Positions 4,518 to 12,469 are shown, numbered from the stretch's first letter. The stretch is DNA of 13,544 nucleotides from Chloroflexota bacterium (GCA_016200745.1 JACQEF010000059.1:1-13544), one strand, 5' to 3'. Translations and numbers: made by a program. Notes: generated by a model not told the origin, from the letters alone.

Positions 4518-7292
4518 ATGACCCAGCCTGCTGCCCCTGCCGCAGACCGACCACACCGAGCCGCCAAGCGCTACATCTACGCCTGGGGCGGCGGGGCGGC
4601 CGAAGGCGACGCGACGATGCGCGACCTCCTCGGCGGGAAGGGTGCCGGCCTGGCGGAGATGACCAACGCCGGCCTCCCGGTGCCGCCCGGCTTCACGATC
4701 ACGACCGAGGCCTGCAACGACTACTTCACCGCCGGCGAGCAGCTGCCGGCCGGGCTGTGGGACGACGTCCTTGTGGCGGTCAAGGAGGTCGAGGCCCGGA
4801 CGGGCAAGGGGTTCGGCAGCGCCGCCGACCCGCTCCTCGTGTCCGTCCGCTCCGGCGCCAAGTTCTCCATGCCGGGCATGATGGACACGGTCCTCAACCT
4901 CGGGCTCAACGAGCAGACGCTCCACGGCCTGATTGCCCTGACCGGGAACGAGCGGTTCGGCTGGGACGCGTACCGCCGGTTCATCCAGATGTTCGGACGG
5001 ATCGTCATGGACGTGAAGGGCGAGCGGTTCGACCAGGCGCTCGACGCGGCCAAGCAGCGCCACGGCGCGAAGCAGGACACCGACCTCGACGCCGCCGCGC
5101 TGCGCGAGGTGGTCGAGGCGTCCAGGCGGATCGTCCGCGAGGACACCGGTCGCGACTTCCCGAGCGATCCGTACGAGCAGCTCGACCTGGCCATCAAGGC
5201 GGTCTTCGCCAGCTGGTTCGGCAAGCGCGCCGTCGACTACCGGAACAACCAGAAGATCGCCCACGACCTGGGCACGGCCGTCAACGTCGTGACCATGGTC
5301 TACGGCAACATGGGCGACGATTCGGGCACCGGCGTGGCGTTCACCCGCGATCCGAACACTGGCGAGAAGGTGCTCTTCGGCGAGTACCTGACCAACGCCC
5401 AGGGCGAGGATGTGGTGGCCGGCATCCGGACAGCGCCAAAGATCAGCCAGATGCAGACCGACATGCCGGCGGTCTACGCCGAGTTCCAGAAGATCGGCCA
5501 GCAGCTCGAGCGGCACTACCGCGACGTCCAGGACCTCGAGTTCACGATCGAGCGCGGCAAGCTCTACATGCTCCAGACACGGTCGGCCAAGCGGACGGCC
5601 GCGGCGGCCGTGAAGATCGCCGTCGACATGGTCGACGAGGGGATCCTGACCCCGAAGGAGGCGGTCGGCCGGATCGAGCCGGGTCACGTCGACCAGCTCC
5701 TTCGAGCCACGTTCGATCCGAAGGCGCTTGCCAAGGCAACCAAGATCGTCAATGGCCTGAACGCGTCGCCAGGCGCCGCGGTGGGTCGGGCGGTGTTCGA
5801 TGCCGATACCGCCGTCGAATGGGCGGCTCGGGGCGAGCGCGTGATCCTCGTCCGGATCGAAACCTCACCCGACGACTTCCACGGCATGGCCGTCGCCCAG
5901 GGAATCATCACCGCCCGTGGGGGGGCGACCTCCCATGCGGCCGTGGTGGCCCGGCAGATCGGCAAGCCGTGTGTCGCCGGATCGGCTGACCTCATCGTGG
6001 ACTATGCGAACGCCCAGGCGCACTGCAACGTCACCGGCACGGAATTCAAGGAGGGCGACTGGGTCAGCCTCGACGGTTCCAGCGGTGCCCTCTACGTCGG
6101 CGCGCTGCCGACCGTCGACGCGAGGTTCGAGGACCAGCCGGAGCTCCAGCGGATCCTTGGCTGGGCCGATGAGATCAGCCGGATGCAGGTCTGGACCAAC
6201 GCCGACAAGCCCGAGGAGGCGGCCCAGGCCCGCCGCTATGGTGCGCGGGGGATCGGCCTGTGCCGGACCGAGCACATGTTCCGCGAGGGCGAGCGGCTCG
6301 AGATCGTCCGTGGGGCGATCCTGGTCGCGGTCGTCGCCACGAGGGCCAAGGCCAAGGCTGCCGGCGGCGGCACCCTCACCGCCGACGAGACCGCGGCGGT
6401 CGCGACGTTCGATGCCGCGATGGCCAAGCTCGAGAGGCTCCAGCAGGGCGACTTCGAGGGGATCTTCCGGGCGATGGACGGCCTGCCCGTGGTCGTCCGG
6501 TTGATCGACCCGCCGCTCCACGAGTTCCTGCCGAACCTCGAGGACCAGCTGGTCAAGGTCACGAAGGCCGGGGACAACGCCACCGCGGAGGACCGCGAGC
6601 TGCTCGCGACGATCAAGTCGATGCACGAGCAGAACCCCATGCTCGGATTGCGCGGCTGCCGCCTCGGGCTGATGATCCCGGACTTCGTGAAGGTTCAGAC
6701 TCGGGCGATCCTCAACGCCCAGATCGCGGTCGCCAAGTCGGGCGGCCATCCCAAGGCCAAGATCATGATCCCGCTCGTCGGGCACGTGAACGAGCTGTCG
6801 GCCACCAAGGCGCTGCTCGAGGCCGAGGCCAAGGCCGTCGAGGCGAAGGCCGGTGTCAACGTCGAGTACGTGTTCGGGACGATGATCGAGGTGCCCCGTG
6901 GCGCCCTGACCGCCGACGAGATCGCGAAGCACGCGGCGTTCTTCAGCTTCGGCACGAACGACCTGACCCAGATGACGTTCGGCTACAGCCGCGACGATGC
7001 CGAGGGCGGCTTCCTGCTCAAGTACGTCGAGGACGGCATCCTGCCGTTCAACCCGTTCCAGACGCTCGACGACGCGGTCGCCGGGCTGATGCGGACCGCG
7101 GTCGAAAAGGGGCGATCGGCGCGTCCGGATCTCGAGCTCGGGATCTGCGGCGAGCACGGCGGCGACCCGGCGTCGATCCACAAGTGCGAGCGGATCGGGC
7201 TCGACTACGTGTCGTGCTCGCCGTTCCGGGTGCCCGTTGCCCGGCTCGCGGCCGCGCAGGCCGTGCTGTCGTCGCCCGAGCGCGACAAGTAG
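4518..7292 (+). CDS. ppdK: Pyruvate, phosphate dikinase
   Basis: A 924-aa enzyme interconverting pyruvate + ATP + Pi and PEP + AMP + PPi. The ATP-grasp domain begins with GGKGAGLAEMTNAGLPVPPG (39-58) and SVRSGAKFSMPGMMDTVLNL (109-128). The swivelling phosphohistidine domain has RGGATSHAAVVARQIGKPC (467-485) with catalytic H473. The C-terminal PEP/pyruvate barrel has CRTEHMF (R583), VVRLIDPPLHEF (R661), FGTMIEVPRG (E791), FGTNDLTQ (N814) and ICGEHGGDP (C877), so all expected active-site residues are present. This motif set points to PPDK rather than PEP synthase. The ATG at 4518 has GGAGGA at 4503-4508; open frame further upstream is discarded. Compared with the 874-aa Clostridium symbiosum enzyme, the R583-R661 distance is about 22 residues longer, an insertion around 600-635 rich in Ala and Lys. 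It is probably a single-gene transcript with its own promoter and a hairpin after the stop. Confidence 0.96.
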   Translation: MTQPAAPAADRPHRAAKRYIYAWGGGAAEGDATMRDLLGGKGAGLAEMTNAGLPVPPGFTITTEACNDYFTAGEQLPAGLWDDVLVAVKEVEARTGKGFGSAADPLLVSVRSGAKFSMPGMMDTVLNLGLNEQTLHGLIALTGNERFGWDAYRRFIQMFGRIVMDVKGERFDQALDAAKQRHGAKQDTDLDAAALREVVEASRRIVREDTGRDFPSDPYEQLDLAIKAVFASWFGKRAVDYRNNQKIAHDLGTAVNVVTMVYGNMGDDSGTGVAFTRDPNTGEKVLFGEYLTNAQGEDVVAGIRTAPKISQMQTDMPAVYAEFQKIGQQLERHYRDVQDLEFTIERGKLYMLQTRSAKRTAAAAVKIAVDMVDEGILTPKEAVGRIEPGHVDQLLRATFDPKALAKATKIVNGLNASPGAAVGRAVFDADTAVEWAARGERVILVRIETSPDDFHGMAVAQGIITARGGATSHAAVVARQIGKPCVAGSADLIVDYANAQAHCNVTGTEFKEGDWVSLDGSSGALYVGALPTVDARFEDQPELQRILGWADEISRMQVWTNADKPEEAAQARRYGARGIGLCRTEHMFREGERLEIVRGAILVAVVATRAKAKAAGGGTLTADETAAVATFDAAMAKLERLQQGDFEGIFRAMDGLPVVVRLIDPPLHEFLPNLEDQLVKVTKAGDNATAEDRELLATIKSMHEQNPMLGLRGCRLGLMIPDFVKVQTRAILNAQIAVAKSGGHPKAKIMIPLVGHVNELSATKALLEAEAKAVEAKAGVNVEYVFGTMIEVPRGALTADEIAKHAAFFSFGTNDLTQMTFGYSRDDAEGGFLLKYVEDGILPFNPFQTLDDAVAGLMRTAVEKGRSARPDLELGICGEHGGDPASIHKCERIGLDYVSCSPFRVPVARLAAAQAVLSSPERDK

Positions 7293-7313
7293 GTCGATAC
7301 CGGATCAGCCTCT

Positions 7314-7332
7314 ACCGCCGATGGTCGGCGGT
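7314..7332 (+). terminator. Perfect hairpin after ppdK
   Basis: ACCGCCGA (7314-7321) and TCGGCGGT (7325-7332) form a perfect 8-bp stem with a TGG loop, 22 bp after the ppdK stop. No T-tract follows; instead GCCG and a TACCAT -10-like word come next. It may end ppdK transcripts in a U-tract-independent way or act as an operator for the next promoter. Confidence 0.45.
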
Positions 7333-7336
7333 GCCG

Positions 7337-7342
7337 TACCAT
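7337..7342 (+). promoter_or_regulatory. -10-like element upstream of the zinc-finger gene
   Basis: TACCAT in CGTACCATGCGATTCG, 48 bp upstream of the ATG at 7390 and predicting a leader of about 40 nt. It resembles the other -10 words in the window. It follows directly after the 7314-7332 hairpin. Confidence 0.4.
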
Positions 7343-7389
7343 GCGATTCGAGGTGGATTGAGCCAGCGCCTCCAGAAGCCGGGGAAGCC

Positions 7390-7878
7390 ATGGACCCGAG
7401 CGCGTTCGTCGATTCGCTCCAGCGGGGGCTCCGCGAGGTCCCGCCGATCGCGATCGCGCTCGTCCTGCTCGCCGGTCCGACCGCCGCACTGATTGGGTAC
7501 CGCTGGGTCGGCGCCGGGCGGCGGGGTCGGAAGGCGAACGAGGCGTCGGCGGTCCCGTTCTGGGTTTGCCACGACTGCCGCTCCGTGAACGAGCTCCGTG
7601 CGTCGCGCTGCTACCGGTGCGGCGTGGAGCGTGATGACATCGAGGCGGTCGAGGTCGTCGTCGACCAACCGGCCGTCCGAACCGTACCGGTCGATCTTCC
7701 GGCGGGCTCGCCATTCTCGGCGGTCATGTCCGCCGGGCGCACTGGCGCCGGCCTTCCCGTGATGGCCGATCCCGAACGTCTCACGCCTCCGGTCGCGGTG
7801 GGACCTGGTCGTGAATCCGCGCCGTTGACAGGCCGCCGCGAACCAGACACATCGGAGCGAGTCGAGGCCGACCGATAG
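7390..7878 (+). CDS. Small membrane-anchored RanBP2-type zinc-finger protein
   Basis: A 162-aa protein I cannot name. Residues 18-40 form one hydrophobic segment (VPPIAIALVLLAGPTAALIG and following), flanked by the basic GRRGRK at 43-48, suggesting a single-pass anchor with the rest in the cytoplasm. Residues 58-77 read W-x-C-x2-C-x3-N-x6-C-x2-C (W58, C60, C63, N67, C74, C77), an exact match to the RanBP2-type zinc-finger spacing. The remaining 85 residues are low in hydrophobics and rich in Pro, Gly, Val and charged residues, probably disordered. The ATG at 7390 follows GGGGAAG; an earlier in-frame ATG at 7237 is inside ppdK and is rejected. The gene ends 13 bp before the MFS gene, so co-transcription is likely. 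In RanBP2 fingers the pattern binds RNA or ubiquitin; no partner can be inferred here. Confidence 0.7.
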   Translation: MDPSAFVDSLQRGLREVPPIAIALVLLAGPTAALIGYRWVGAGRRGRKANEASAVPFWVCHDCRSVNELRASRCYRCGVERDDIEAVEVVVDQPAVRTVPVDLPAGSPFSAVMSAGRTGAGLPVMADPERLTPPVAVGPGRESAPLTGRREPDTSERVEADR

Positions 7879-7891
7879 GCATCAGCCACCA

Positions 7892-9160
7892 TTGGCCCGC
7901 GGGGTGACCGGCCAGCGGCGATTCCTGCTCGACGTCGCGCCGCTCCGGCGGGATCGCGACTTCCGGTGGCTGTGGTCGGGCCAGGCCATCTCGGGGATCG
8001 GCAACCAGGTCACCCGCGTCGCCCTCCCGTTCCAGGTCTACGTCCTGACCGGGTCGACCCTGGCGATCGGTGCGCTCACCTTCTTCCAGCTGGTCCCGAT
8101 CCTGCTGTTCGCGCTCGGCGCGGGCTCACTCGCGGATGCCGTCGACCGCCGCCGCCTGCTGCTCGTCACCCAGACCGGGCTGGCCGTCTGCAGCCTGGCC
8201 CTCGCGGGGCTCGCGCTCGGCGGGGAAGCGCCGGTCCCGGCACTGTTCGCGGTCGCGTTCGTCGCCGCCGGCCTGGGCGCCGTGGACCAGCCGACCCGGG
8301 CATCGACGATCCCGAGGCTCGTGCCGACCGAGCGCCTGTCCGCCGCGATCGCGCTCAACCAGCTCAACTTCCAGATGGCGTCGATCGTGGGCCCGGCCGT
8401 CGGCGGGCTCCTCATCGCGACCGTCGGTCTCGCCGGGGCGTATGTCGCCGACGTGGTCTCATTCGTCGCCTCGTTCGTCGCGCTCGTGGCGATCCGGCCG
8501 CTCCCGCCGATGCGCGACGCTGCGCGTCCCGGGCTGGCGGCCATCGCCGAGGGGCTCCGTTTCGCCCGGCAGCGGCGGGCGATCCTGGGCAGCTTCGTGA
8601 TCGACCTCGACGCGATGATCTTCGGGATGCCGACCTCGCTGTTCCCGGTGCTCGCGCTGGACGTGTTCAAGACCGGGGCTGCGGGGTTCGGGCTGCTCGC
8701 GGCCGCACCGGCGGCGGGCGCCTTCCTCGGGGCGCTGCTGTCCGGCTGGGTGACGGCGGTCACGCGGACCGGCCGGGCGGTGGTGGCCGCGGTGGTCGGC
8801 TGGGGACTGGCGATCACGGCGTTCGGGCTGGTCACCTTCTCATTCCCGTTGGCACTCGCCTTCCTGGCTGCCGCCGGTGCCGCCGATGTCTTCTCGGCGG
8901 TCTTCCGCTCCACGCTCGTCCAGCTCGAGACACCCGATGGGCTACGGGGCCGGATCATGTCGATCCACGGGCTGGTCGTGACCAGCGGGCCCCGGCTCGG
9001 CGACATCGAGGCGGCCGGTGTCGCGGCGCTGGTCGGCCCGCAGGCGGCGGTCGTGTCCGGCGGCGTACTGTGCCTGCTCGGCGTGGTCGCGGTCGTCCGC
9101 TCGTTCCCGGAGCTCGCCCGGCACACGATCGGGCGGCCGGGATCGGTCGCGGCTGGCTAG
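7892..9160 (+). CDS. MFS transporter, EntS/DHA3-like exporter
   Basis: A 422-aa integral membrane protein of the major facilitator superfamily, closest by eye to the MFS_3 (EntS-like, drug or siderophore exporter) group. About 10-12 hydrophobic segments run across residues 30-405. The loop motif GSLADAVDRRRLL at 78-90 is motif A of proton-driven antiporters. LETPDGLRGRIMSIHGLV (345-362), followed by GPRLGDIEAG-like residues, is typical of this group. The start is uncertain: TTG at 7892 has no clear Shine-Dalgarno site and GTG at 7904 in the same frame is an alternative; both precede the conserved LRRDRDFRWLWSGQ segment. It sits 13 bp after the zinc-finger gene and 9 bp before the agmatinase gene. 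Substrate unknown; a role exporting a product of the downstream enzymes is only a guess. Confidence 0.88.
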   Translation: MARGVTGQRRFLLDVAPLRRDRDFRWLWSGQAISGIGNQVTRVALPFQVYVLTGSTLAIGALTFFQLVPILLFALGAGSLADAVDRRRLLLVTQTGLAVCSLALAGLALGGEAPVPALFAVAFVAAGLGAVDQPTRASTIPRLVPTERLSAAIALNQLNFQMASIVGPAVGGLLIATVGLAGAYVADVVSFVASFVALVAIRPLPPMRDAARPGLAAIAEGLRFARQRRAILGSFVIDLDAMIFGMPTSLFPVLALDVFKTGAAGFGLLAAAPAAGAFLGALLSGWVTAVTRTGRAVVAAVVGWGLAITAFGLVTFSFPLALAFLAAAGAADVFSAVFRSTLVQLETPDGLRGRIMSIHGLVVTSGPRLGDIEAAGVAALVGPQAAVVSGGVLCLLGVVAVVRSFPELARHTIGRPGSVAAG

Positions 9161-9163
9161 GAT
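9158..9163 (+). promoter_or_regulatory. TAGGAT at the MFS stop: -10 for a leaderless transcript, or ribosome site
   Basis: TAGGAT overlaps the MFS stop codon and is six bases before the GTG of the agmatinase gene, the spacing expected for a leaderless mRNA starting at that GTG. The same bases contain AGGA, which at seven bases spacing could instead act as a Shine-Dalgarno site for a coupled operon. The sequence cannot decide between them. Confidence 0.35.
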
Positions 9164-9169
9164 AGGCTC

Positions 9170-10132
9170 GTGCCGCGCTACGTCCCGGAAGATTCGCTCC
9201 TGTCGCCCCGGTTCACGGGTCCGTCGACGTTCGCCCGGCTGCCGCTGGTCCGGACGCTCGACGAGGTGGACCTGGCGATCGTCGGCGTGCCGTTCGATAC
9301 CGGGGTCACGTACCGGGTCGGCGGGCGCTTCGGTCCGAACGCCGTCCGTGCCGCGAGCGTCATGCTCCGTCCGCACAACGCCAACCTGGACGTCAGCCCG
9401 TTCGAGGTCCTGTCGTGCGTCGATCACGGCGACGTCGCGATCGTGCCCGGCTACATCGACCGGAGCTACGCGGCGATCGAGGCGGCGGTGGCGCCCATCG
9501 TCGAGGCCGGGGTCGTCCCGCTCCTGATCGGCGGTGATCACGCCTGCACGCTGCCGCATCTGCGGGCCACCCGGTTGCGGGGTCCGGTCGCGGTCATCGA
9601 CTTCGATGCCCATACCGACGCCTGGGACAGCTACTTCGGCGAGCGCTACAACCACGGCACGTGGATGCGCCGCGCGATCGAGGAAGGGCTCGTCGATTCC
9701 GCCCATTCGATCGAGGTTGGGCTCCGTGGCCCGGTCTACGCCCCCGGCGACTGGGCCAGCCTCCGCACCGAGTTCGGGCTCGACTACCTGACCACCGAGG
9801 ACGTCCTGGCACGCGGTCCCGAGGCCACCGCCGCCGCGATCCGCGATCGGGTCGGCGATCGGCCGGCCTTCATCAGCTTCGACATCGACGTGGTCGACCC
9901 GGGCTTCGCGCCGGGGACCGGCACCCCCGAGCCGGGCGGCCTGTCCGGCCACGACGCGCTGGCGATCGTCCGACGCCTGACCGGCATCGACTTCGTCGGG
10001 TTCGACGTGGTCGAGGTGATCCCGGCCTACGACCCGGCCGAGCAGACGGCGTTCCTGGCGGCCAACCTCGCCTTCGAGATGCTGTCGTTGGTCGCGTTGC
10101 GCCGGGCCAGCGCCGGAGGCGACGCCGCGTGA
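9170..10132 (+). CDS. speB: Agmatinase-family ureohydrolase
   Basis: A 320-aa member of the arginase/agmatinase superfamily, hydrolysing a guanidino group to release urea. All binuclear manganese motifs are present: GGDHACTLPH (121-130, H124), DFDAHTDAWD (144-153, D146, H148, D150), and SFDIDVVDPGFAPGTGTPEP (236-255, D238, D240). NHGTWMRRA at 161-169 and the GTGTPEPGG loop fit the agmatinase/guanidinobutyrase side rather than arginase. Agmatine to putrescine is the default reaction; guanidinobutyrate or another guanidino acid is equally possible because specificity residues cannot be assigned by eye. It is probably a soluble cytoplasmic enzyme. The start is GTG at 9170, just after the MFS stop, and the protein begins where homology begins. 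Its stop overlaps the GTG of the CE4 gene (GTGA), so the two are translationally coupled. Confidence 0.88.
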   Translation: MPRYVPEDSLLSPRFTGPSTFARLPLVRTLDEVDLAIVGVPFDTGVTYRVGGRFGPNAVRAASVMLRPHNANLDVSPFEVLSCVDHGDVAIVPGYIDRSYAAIEAAVAPIVEAGVVPLLIGGDHACTLPHLRATRLRGPVAVIDFDAHTDAWDSYFGERYNHGTWMRRAIEEGLVDSAHSIEVGLRGPVYAPGDWASLRTEFGLDYLTTEDVLARGPEATAAAIRDRVGDRPAFISFDIDVVDPGFAPGTGTPEPGGLSGHDALAIVRRLTGIDFVGFDVVEVIPAYDPAEQTAFLAANLAFEMLSLVALRRASAGGDAA

Positions 10133-11031
10133 GCCACCACGAGGCCTGGCGGTCGGTGCTGCCGGCCGGGTTCAGCTGGCCGTCAGGGGTTCGCGCCGCC
10201 GCCTGCTTCACGTTCGATCTCGACGCCGAGAGCGGGCTGCTGTTCGACCATCCCGAGGTCGCCGGTCAGCTCGACGTGATGAGCCACCAGGCCTACGGCC
10301 CCCGGACCGCGCTGCCGCGCCTGCTCCGCCTGCTCGACCGACAGGGGATCCGTGCCACGTTCTTCATCCCGGGCTTCTCCGCGGAGCGCTGGCCGGACGG
10401 CGTCCGGTCGATCCGCGACGCGGGCCACGAGATCGCCCACCACGGCTACCTCCACGAGGGCTCGCGCGGGGCGGACCCGGCGACCGAGGAGCGGCGGCTG
10501 CTGCGCGGCTTCGAGGCGCTCGAAGCCGTTGCCGGGGTCCGGCCGATTGGCTACCGCGCGCCGAACTGGGAGTTGTCGTACGCCCTGCCGGCGATCCTCG
10601 CCCGGCACGGGATCCGCTACGACTCGGGGCTGATGGACGCCGATCACCCGTACCGGCTGGCGGTCTCGCCCGAGCCCGGTGCGGCGACCATCGTCGAGCT
10701 GCCGGCGCACTGGGCGCTCGACGACTGGGAAGCCTACAACTACCTGCCCGGGCTGACCGGTTCGGGCGTCATCGGCTCGCCGGCCGAGGTGGTCGCGCGC
10801 TGGACGCTCGAGCTCGACGCGCTCGTGCCTGAGGGCGGCCTGTTCATGCTCACCAACCATCCGTTCGTGAGCGGTCGCGCGTCACGGGCGGCCGCCCTGG
10901 AGGGCCTGATCGAGCACGCCCGGGCGATCGACGGGCTGTGGATCGCGACCTGCGCGGAGATCGCGATCCACGTCGAGACGCTGGACCTGCCGGCCGTGGC
11001 CCACCAGCCCCCGGTGTTGCCCGAGGGCTGA
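10129..11031 (+). CDS. Cytoplasmic CE4 polysaccharide-deacetylase-like hydrolase (HpPgdA/PuuE branch)
   Basis: A 300-aa carbohydrate-esterase-4 (NodB-homology) protein. FTFDLDAES (27-35) supplies D30 and D32; AHHGYLHEG (103-111) supplies H105 and H109, so the Asp-His-His metal triad is intact. GYRAPNWELS (141-150) and LTNHPFVSGR (241-250, H244) match motifs 3 and 5. Order and spacing resemble Helicobacter pylori PgdA and allantoinase PuuE rather than secreted chitin deacetylases. There is no signal peptide or membrane anchor, so it should act in the cytoplasm on a soluble amide or N-acyl compound. The GTG at 10129 overlaps the agmatinase stop, with GGAGG at 10115-10119; open frame upstream of this belongs to the agmatinase antiphase and is rejected. 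Coupling to a ureohydrolase suggests a shared pathway, for example guanidino or ureide breakdown. The substrate is not determinable here, and the name polysaccharide deacetylase may mislead. Confidence 0.82.
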   Translation: MSHHEAWRSVLPAGFSWPSGVRAAACFTFDLDAESGLLFDHPEVAGQLDVMSHQAYGPRTALPRLLRLLDRQGIRATFFIPGFSAERWPDGVRSIRDAGHEIAHHGYLHEGSRGADPATEERRLLRGFEALEAVAGVRPIGYRAPNWELSYALPAILARHGIRYDSGLMDADHPYRLAVSPEPGAATIVELPAHWALDDWEAYNYLPGLTGSGVIGSPAEVVARWTLELDALVPEGGLFMLTNHPFVSGRASRAAALEGLIEHARAIDGLWIATCAEIAIHVETLDLPAVAHQPPVLPEG

Positions 11032-11044
11032 CGTTCCGCGGGCG

Positions 11045-11060
11045 GGCCTGGCCTCAGGCC
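11045..11060. terminator. Hairpin between convergent CE4 and permease genes
   Basis: GGCCTG and CAGGCC pair across a GCCT loop, 13 bp after the CE4 stop and overlapping the permease stop codon (11054-11056). It lies between two convergent genes and could serve both strands. The stem is only 6 bp and no T-tract follows on the plus side. Confidence 0.3.
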
Positions 11061-12454
11061 GTGGCCGACACGCTCCGGCGCGCTCCGAGCCAGTAGATGA
11101 CCGCCGCCACGACGCCGCCCACGTAGTAGGCGATGTCCGCGCCGTGCAGGTAGTTGGCGGTCATGTAGTTGAACGGCCCGCCCCAGCTGTAGCCCAGCGA
11201 CGAGTTCTGGAACGGAATCCCGACCACGAACCCGACCACCAGGGCGACGAGTGCCACCGTCCCCGTCGGCAGGCGGCCGAAGTCGACGATCGAGTTCCCG
11301 TCGCCCTGCCGGCCGCGCAGCCACCAGTCGGTCAGGACGACGCCGACGAACGGCGAGATCCAGTAGCTGATGAACAGCAGGAAGTTGGTGAAGTTGGTCG
11401 CGAAGTCGCCCGTATTGAGGACGAAGTTGGTGAACAGGAAGCCGAGCACCGCGACGAGCGCCGCGGAGTAGATCCGCTTGACCCGGATGCCGGCGGCCTG
11501 GAGCGACAGCGATCCGGTGTAGTCGTTCATCGCGTTGACCGCGATCGTTCCGATGAAGATCGCGACCATCGCCAGGCCGGCGATCAGCGAGCCGTTGCCG
11601 AGCACGTCGTAGATGGTCTGGCTCGATTCGCCACCGGTCGCCTTCCCGGCTACCAGGAGGCCGAGGATCTCGAGCCAGCCGGAGGCCAGCGACATCCCGA
11701 GCAGCGTGTACCAGAACACGCGGCTGGTCGACGTGTCGCTCGGCAGGTAGCGCGAGTAGTCGGAGGCGTAGAGCGCCCAGGCGAGGACGAAGCTCGCGAC
11801 GATCGCGACCATGGCCACGAAGGCGCCGATCTGGTCGGCGCCGCTGAAGCCGTCGGTCAGGCTCGTGTCCGCCTGGCCCGCGATCGAGATCGTCAGGACC
11901 ACGAACATCAGGCCGAGGACGACGGCGCCCCATTTCTCGAACAGGTGAATCGCCTCGTACCCGAAGATCCCGAGCGCCCCCTGGCAGATGACCACGATCA
12001 AAAGGGCGAACCAGAAGGGTAGGGCGGGGATCAGGATCGTCAACGCGTACGCGCCGAACAGGTTGTTGATGCCGTCCCAGCCGATCGTGCTGATCCAGTT
12101 GAGCAGGCCGGGCACGACGATCGACTTGCCGAAGGGGAGCCGGGCGGCCGGCAGCTGGGCGAGCCCGAGGCGCGGGCCCATCGTGCTCAGCAGCGCCACG
12201 AAGAACGAGCCGACGAGGTTGCCGACGACGATCGCGAGCAGCGACGTGACGAAGCCGAGCTTCAGGAAGTCGAGCGTGACCAGGGTGCCGATGAAGAACG
12301 CGGCCGGGACCAGGTTCGGGGTGAACCAGACCGTGAACACGCGGCCGACGGAGCCGTACCGGGCCGATGCCGGGATCGGTTCGAACCCGTGCCCCTCGAT
12401 GGTGAGATCGCCCTCTCCCCTGGGCATCCCGAGTTCCTGGGTGGTCGCCGTCAT
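11054..12454 (-). CDS. NCS1-family purine/cytosine permease (Fcy-like)
   Basis: A 466-aa integral membrane protein of the nucleobase:cation symporter-1 family. About 12 hydrophobic segments span residues 50-455. Family landmarks are the N-terminal GFEPIPASARYGS (23-35) before the first helix, LNWISTIGWDGINNLFGAYA (118-137), ASDYSRYLPSDTSTSRVFWY (230-249), VNAMNDYTGSLSLQAAG (306-322) and ISPFVGVVLTDWWLR (366-380). The N-terminal signature and length place it with Fcy2-type purine-cytosine permeases rather than the shorter E. coli CodB. It should import a nucleobase with a cation. The ATG at 12454 has GGAGG about seven bases upstream. It begins 15 bp after the stop of the CodA-family deaminase, so the two form an operon and probably share substrate. 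Substrate inferred from the neighbour: cytosine, or possibly 5-methylcytosine. Confidence 0.87.
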   Translation of the reverse strand: MTATTQELGMPRGEGDLTIEGHGFEPIPASARYGSVGRVFTVWFTPNLVPAAFFIGTLVTLDFLKLGFVTSLLAIVVGNLVGSFFVALLSTMGPRLGLAQLPAARLPFGKSIVVPGLLNWISTIGWDGINNLFGAYALTILIPALPFWFALLIVVICQGALGIFGYEAIHLFEKWGAVVLGLMFVVLTISIAGQADTSLTDGFSGADQIGAFVAMVAIVASFVLAWALYASDYSRYLPSDTSTSRVFWYTLLGMSLASGWLEILGLLVAGKATGGESSQTIYDVLGNGSLIAGLAMVAIFIGTIAVNAMNDYTGSLSLQAAGIRVKRIYSAALVAVLGFLFTNFVLNTGDFATNFTNFLLFISYWISPFVGVVLTDWWLRGRQGDGNSIVDFGRLPTGTVALVALVVGFVVGIPFQNSSLGYSWGGPFNYMTANYLHGADIAYYVGGVVAAVIYWLGARRSVSATA

Positions 12455-12469
12455 GTCTGCCCTCCGCTC

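Noticed and set aside
5865..7181. Long minus-strand open frame (438 codons) opposite ppdK
   Set aside because: Lies wholly inside ppdK, whose catalytic motifs are all intact; low-complexity composition typical of antisense frames in GC-rich DNA.
10129..11031. Calling the CE4 gene a purine allantoinase (puuE)
   Set aside because: The family branch is similar, but no other ureide-pathway genes are present and the substrate cannot be read from the sequence.
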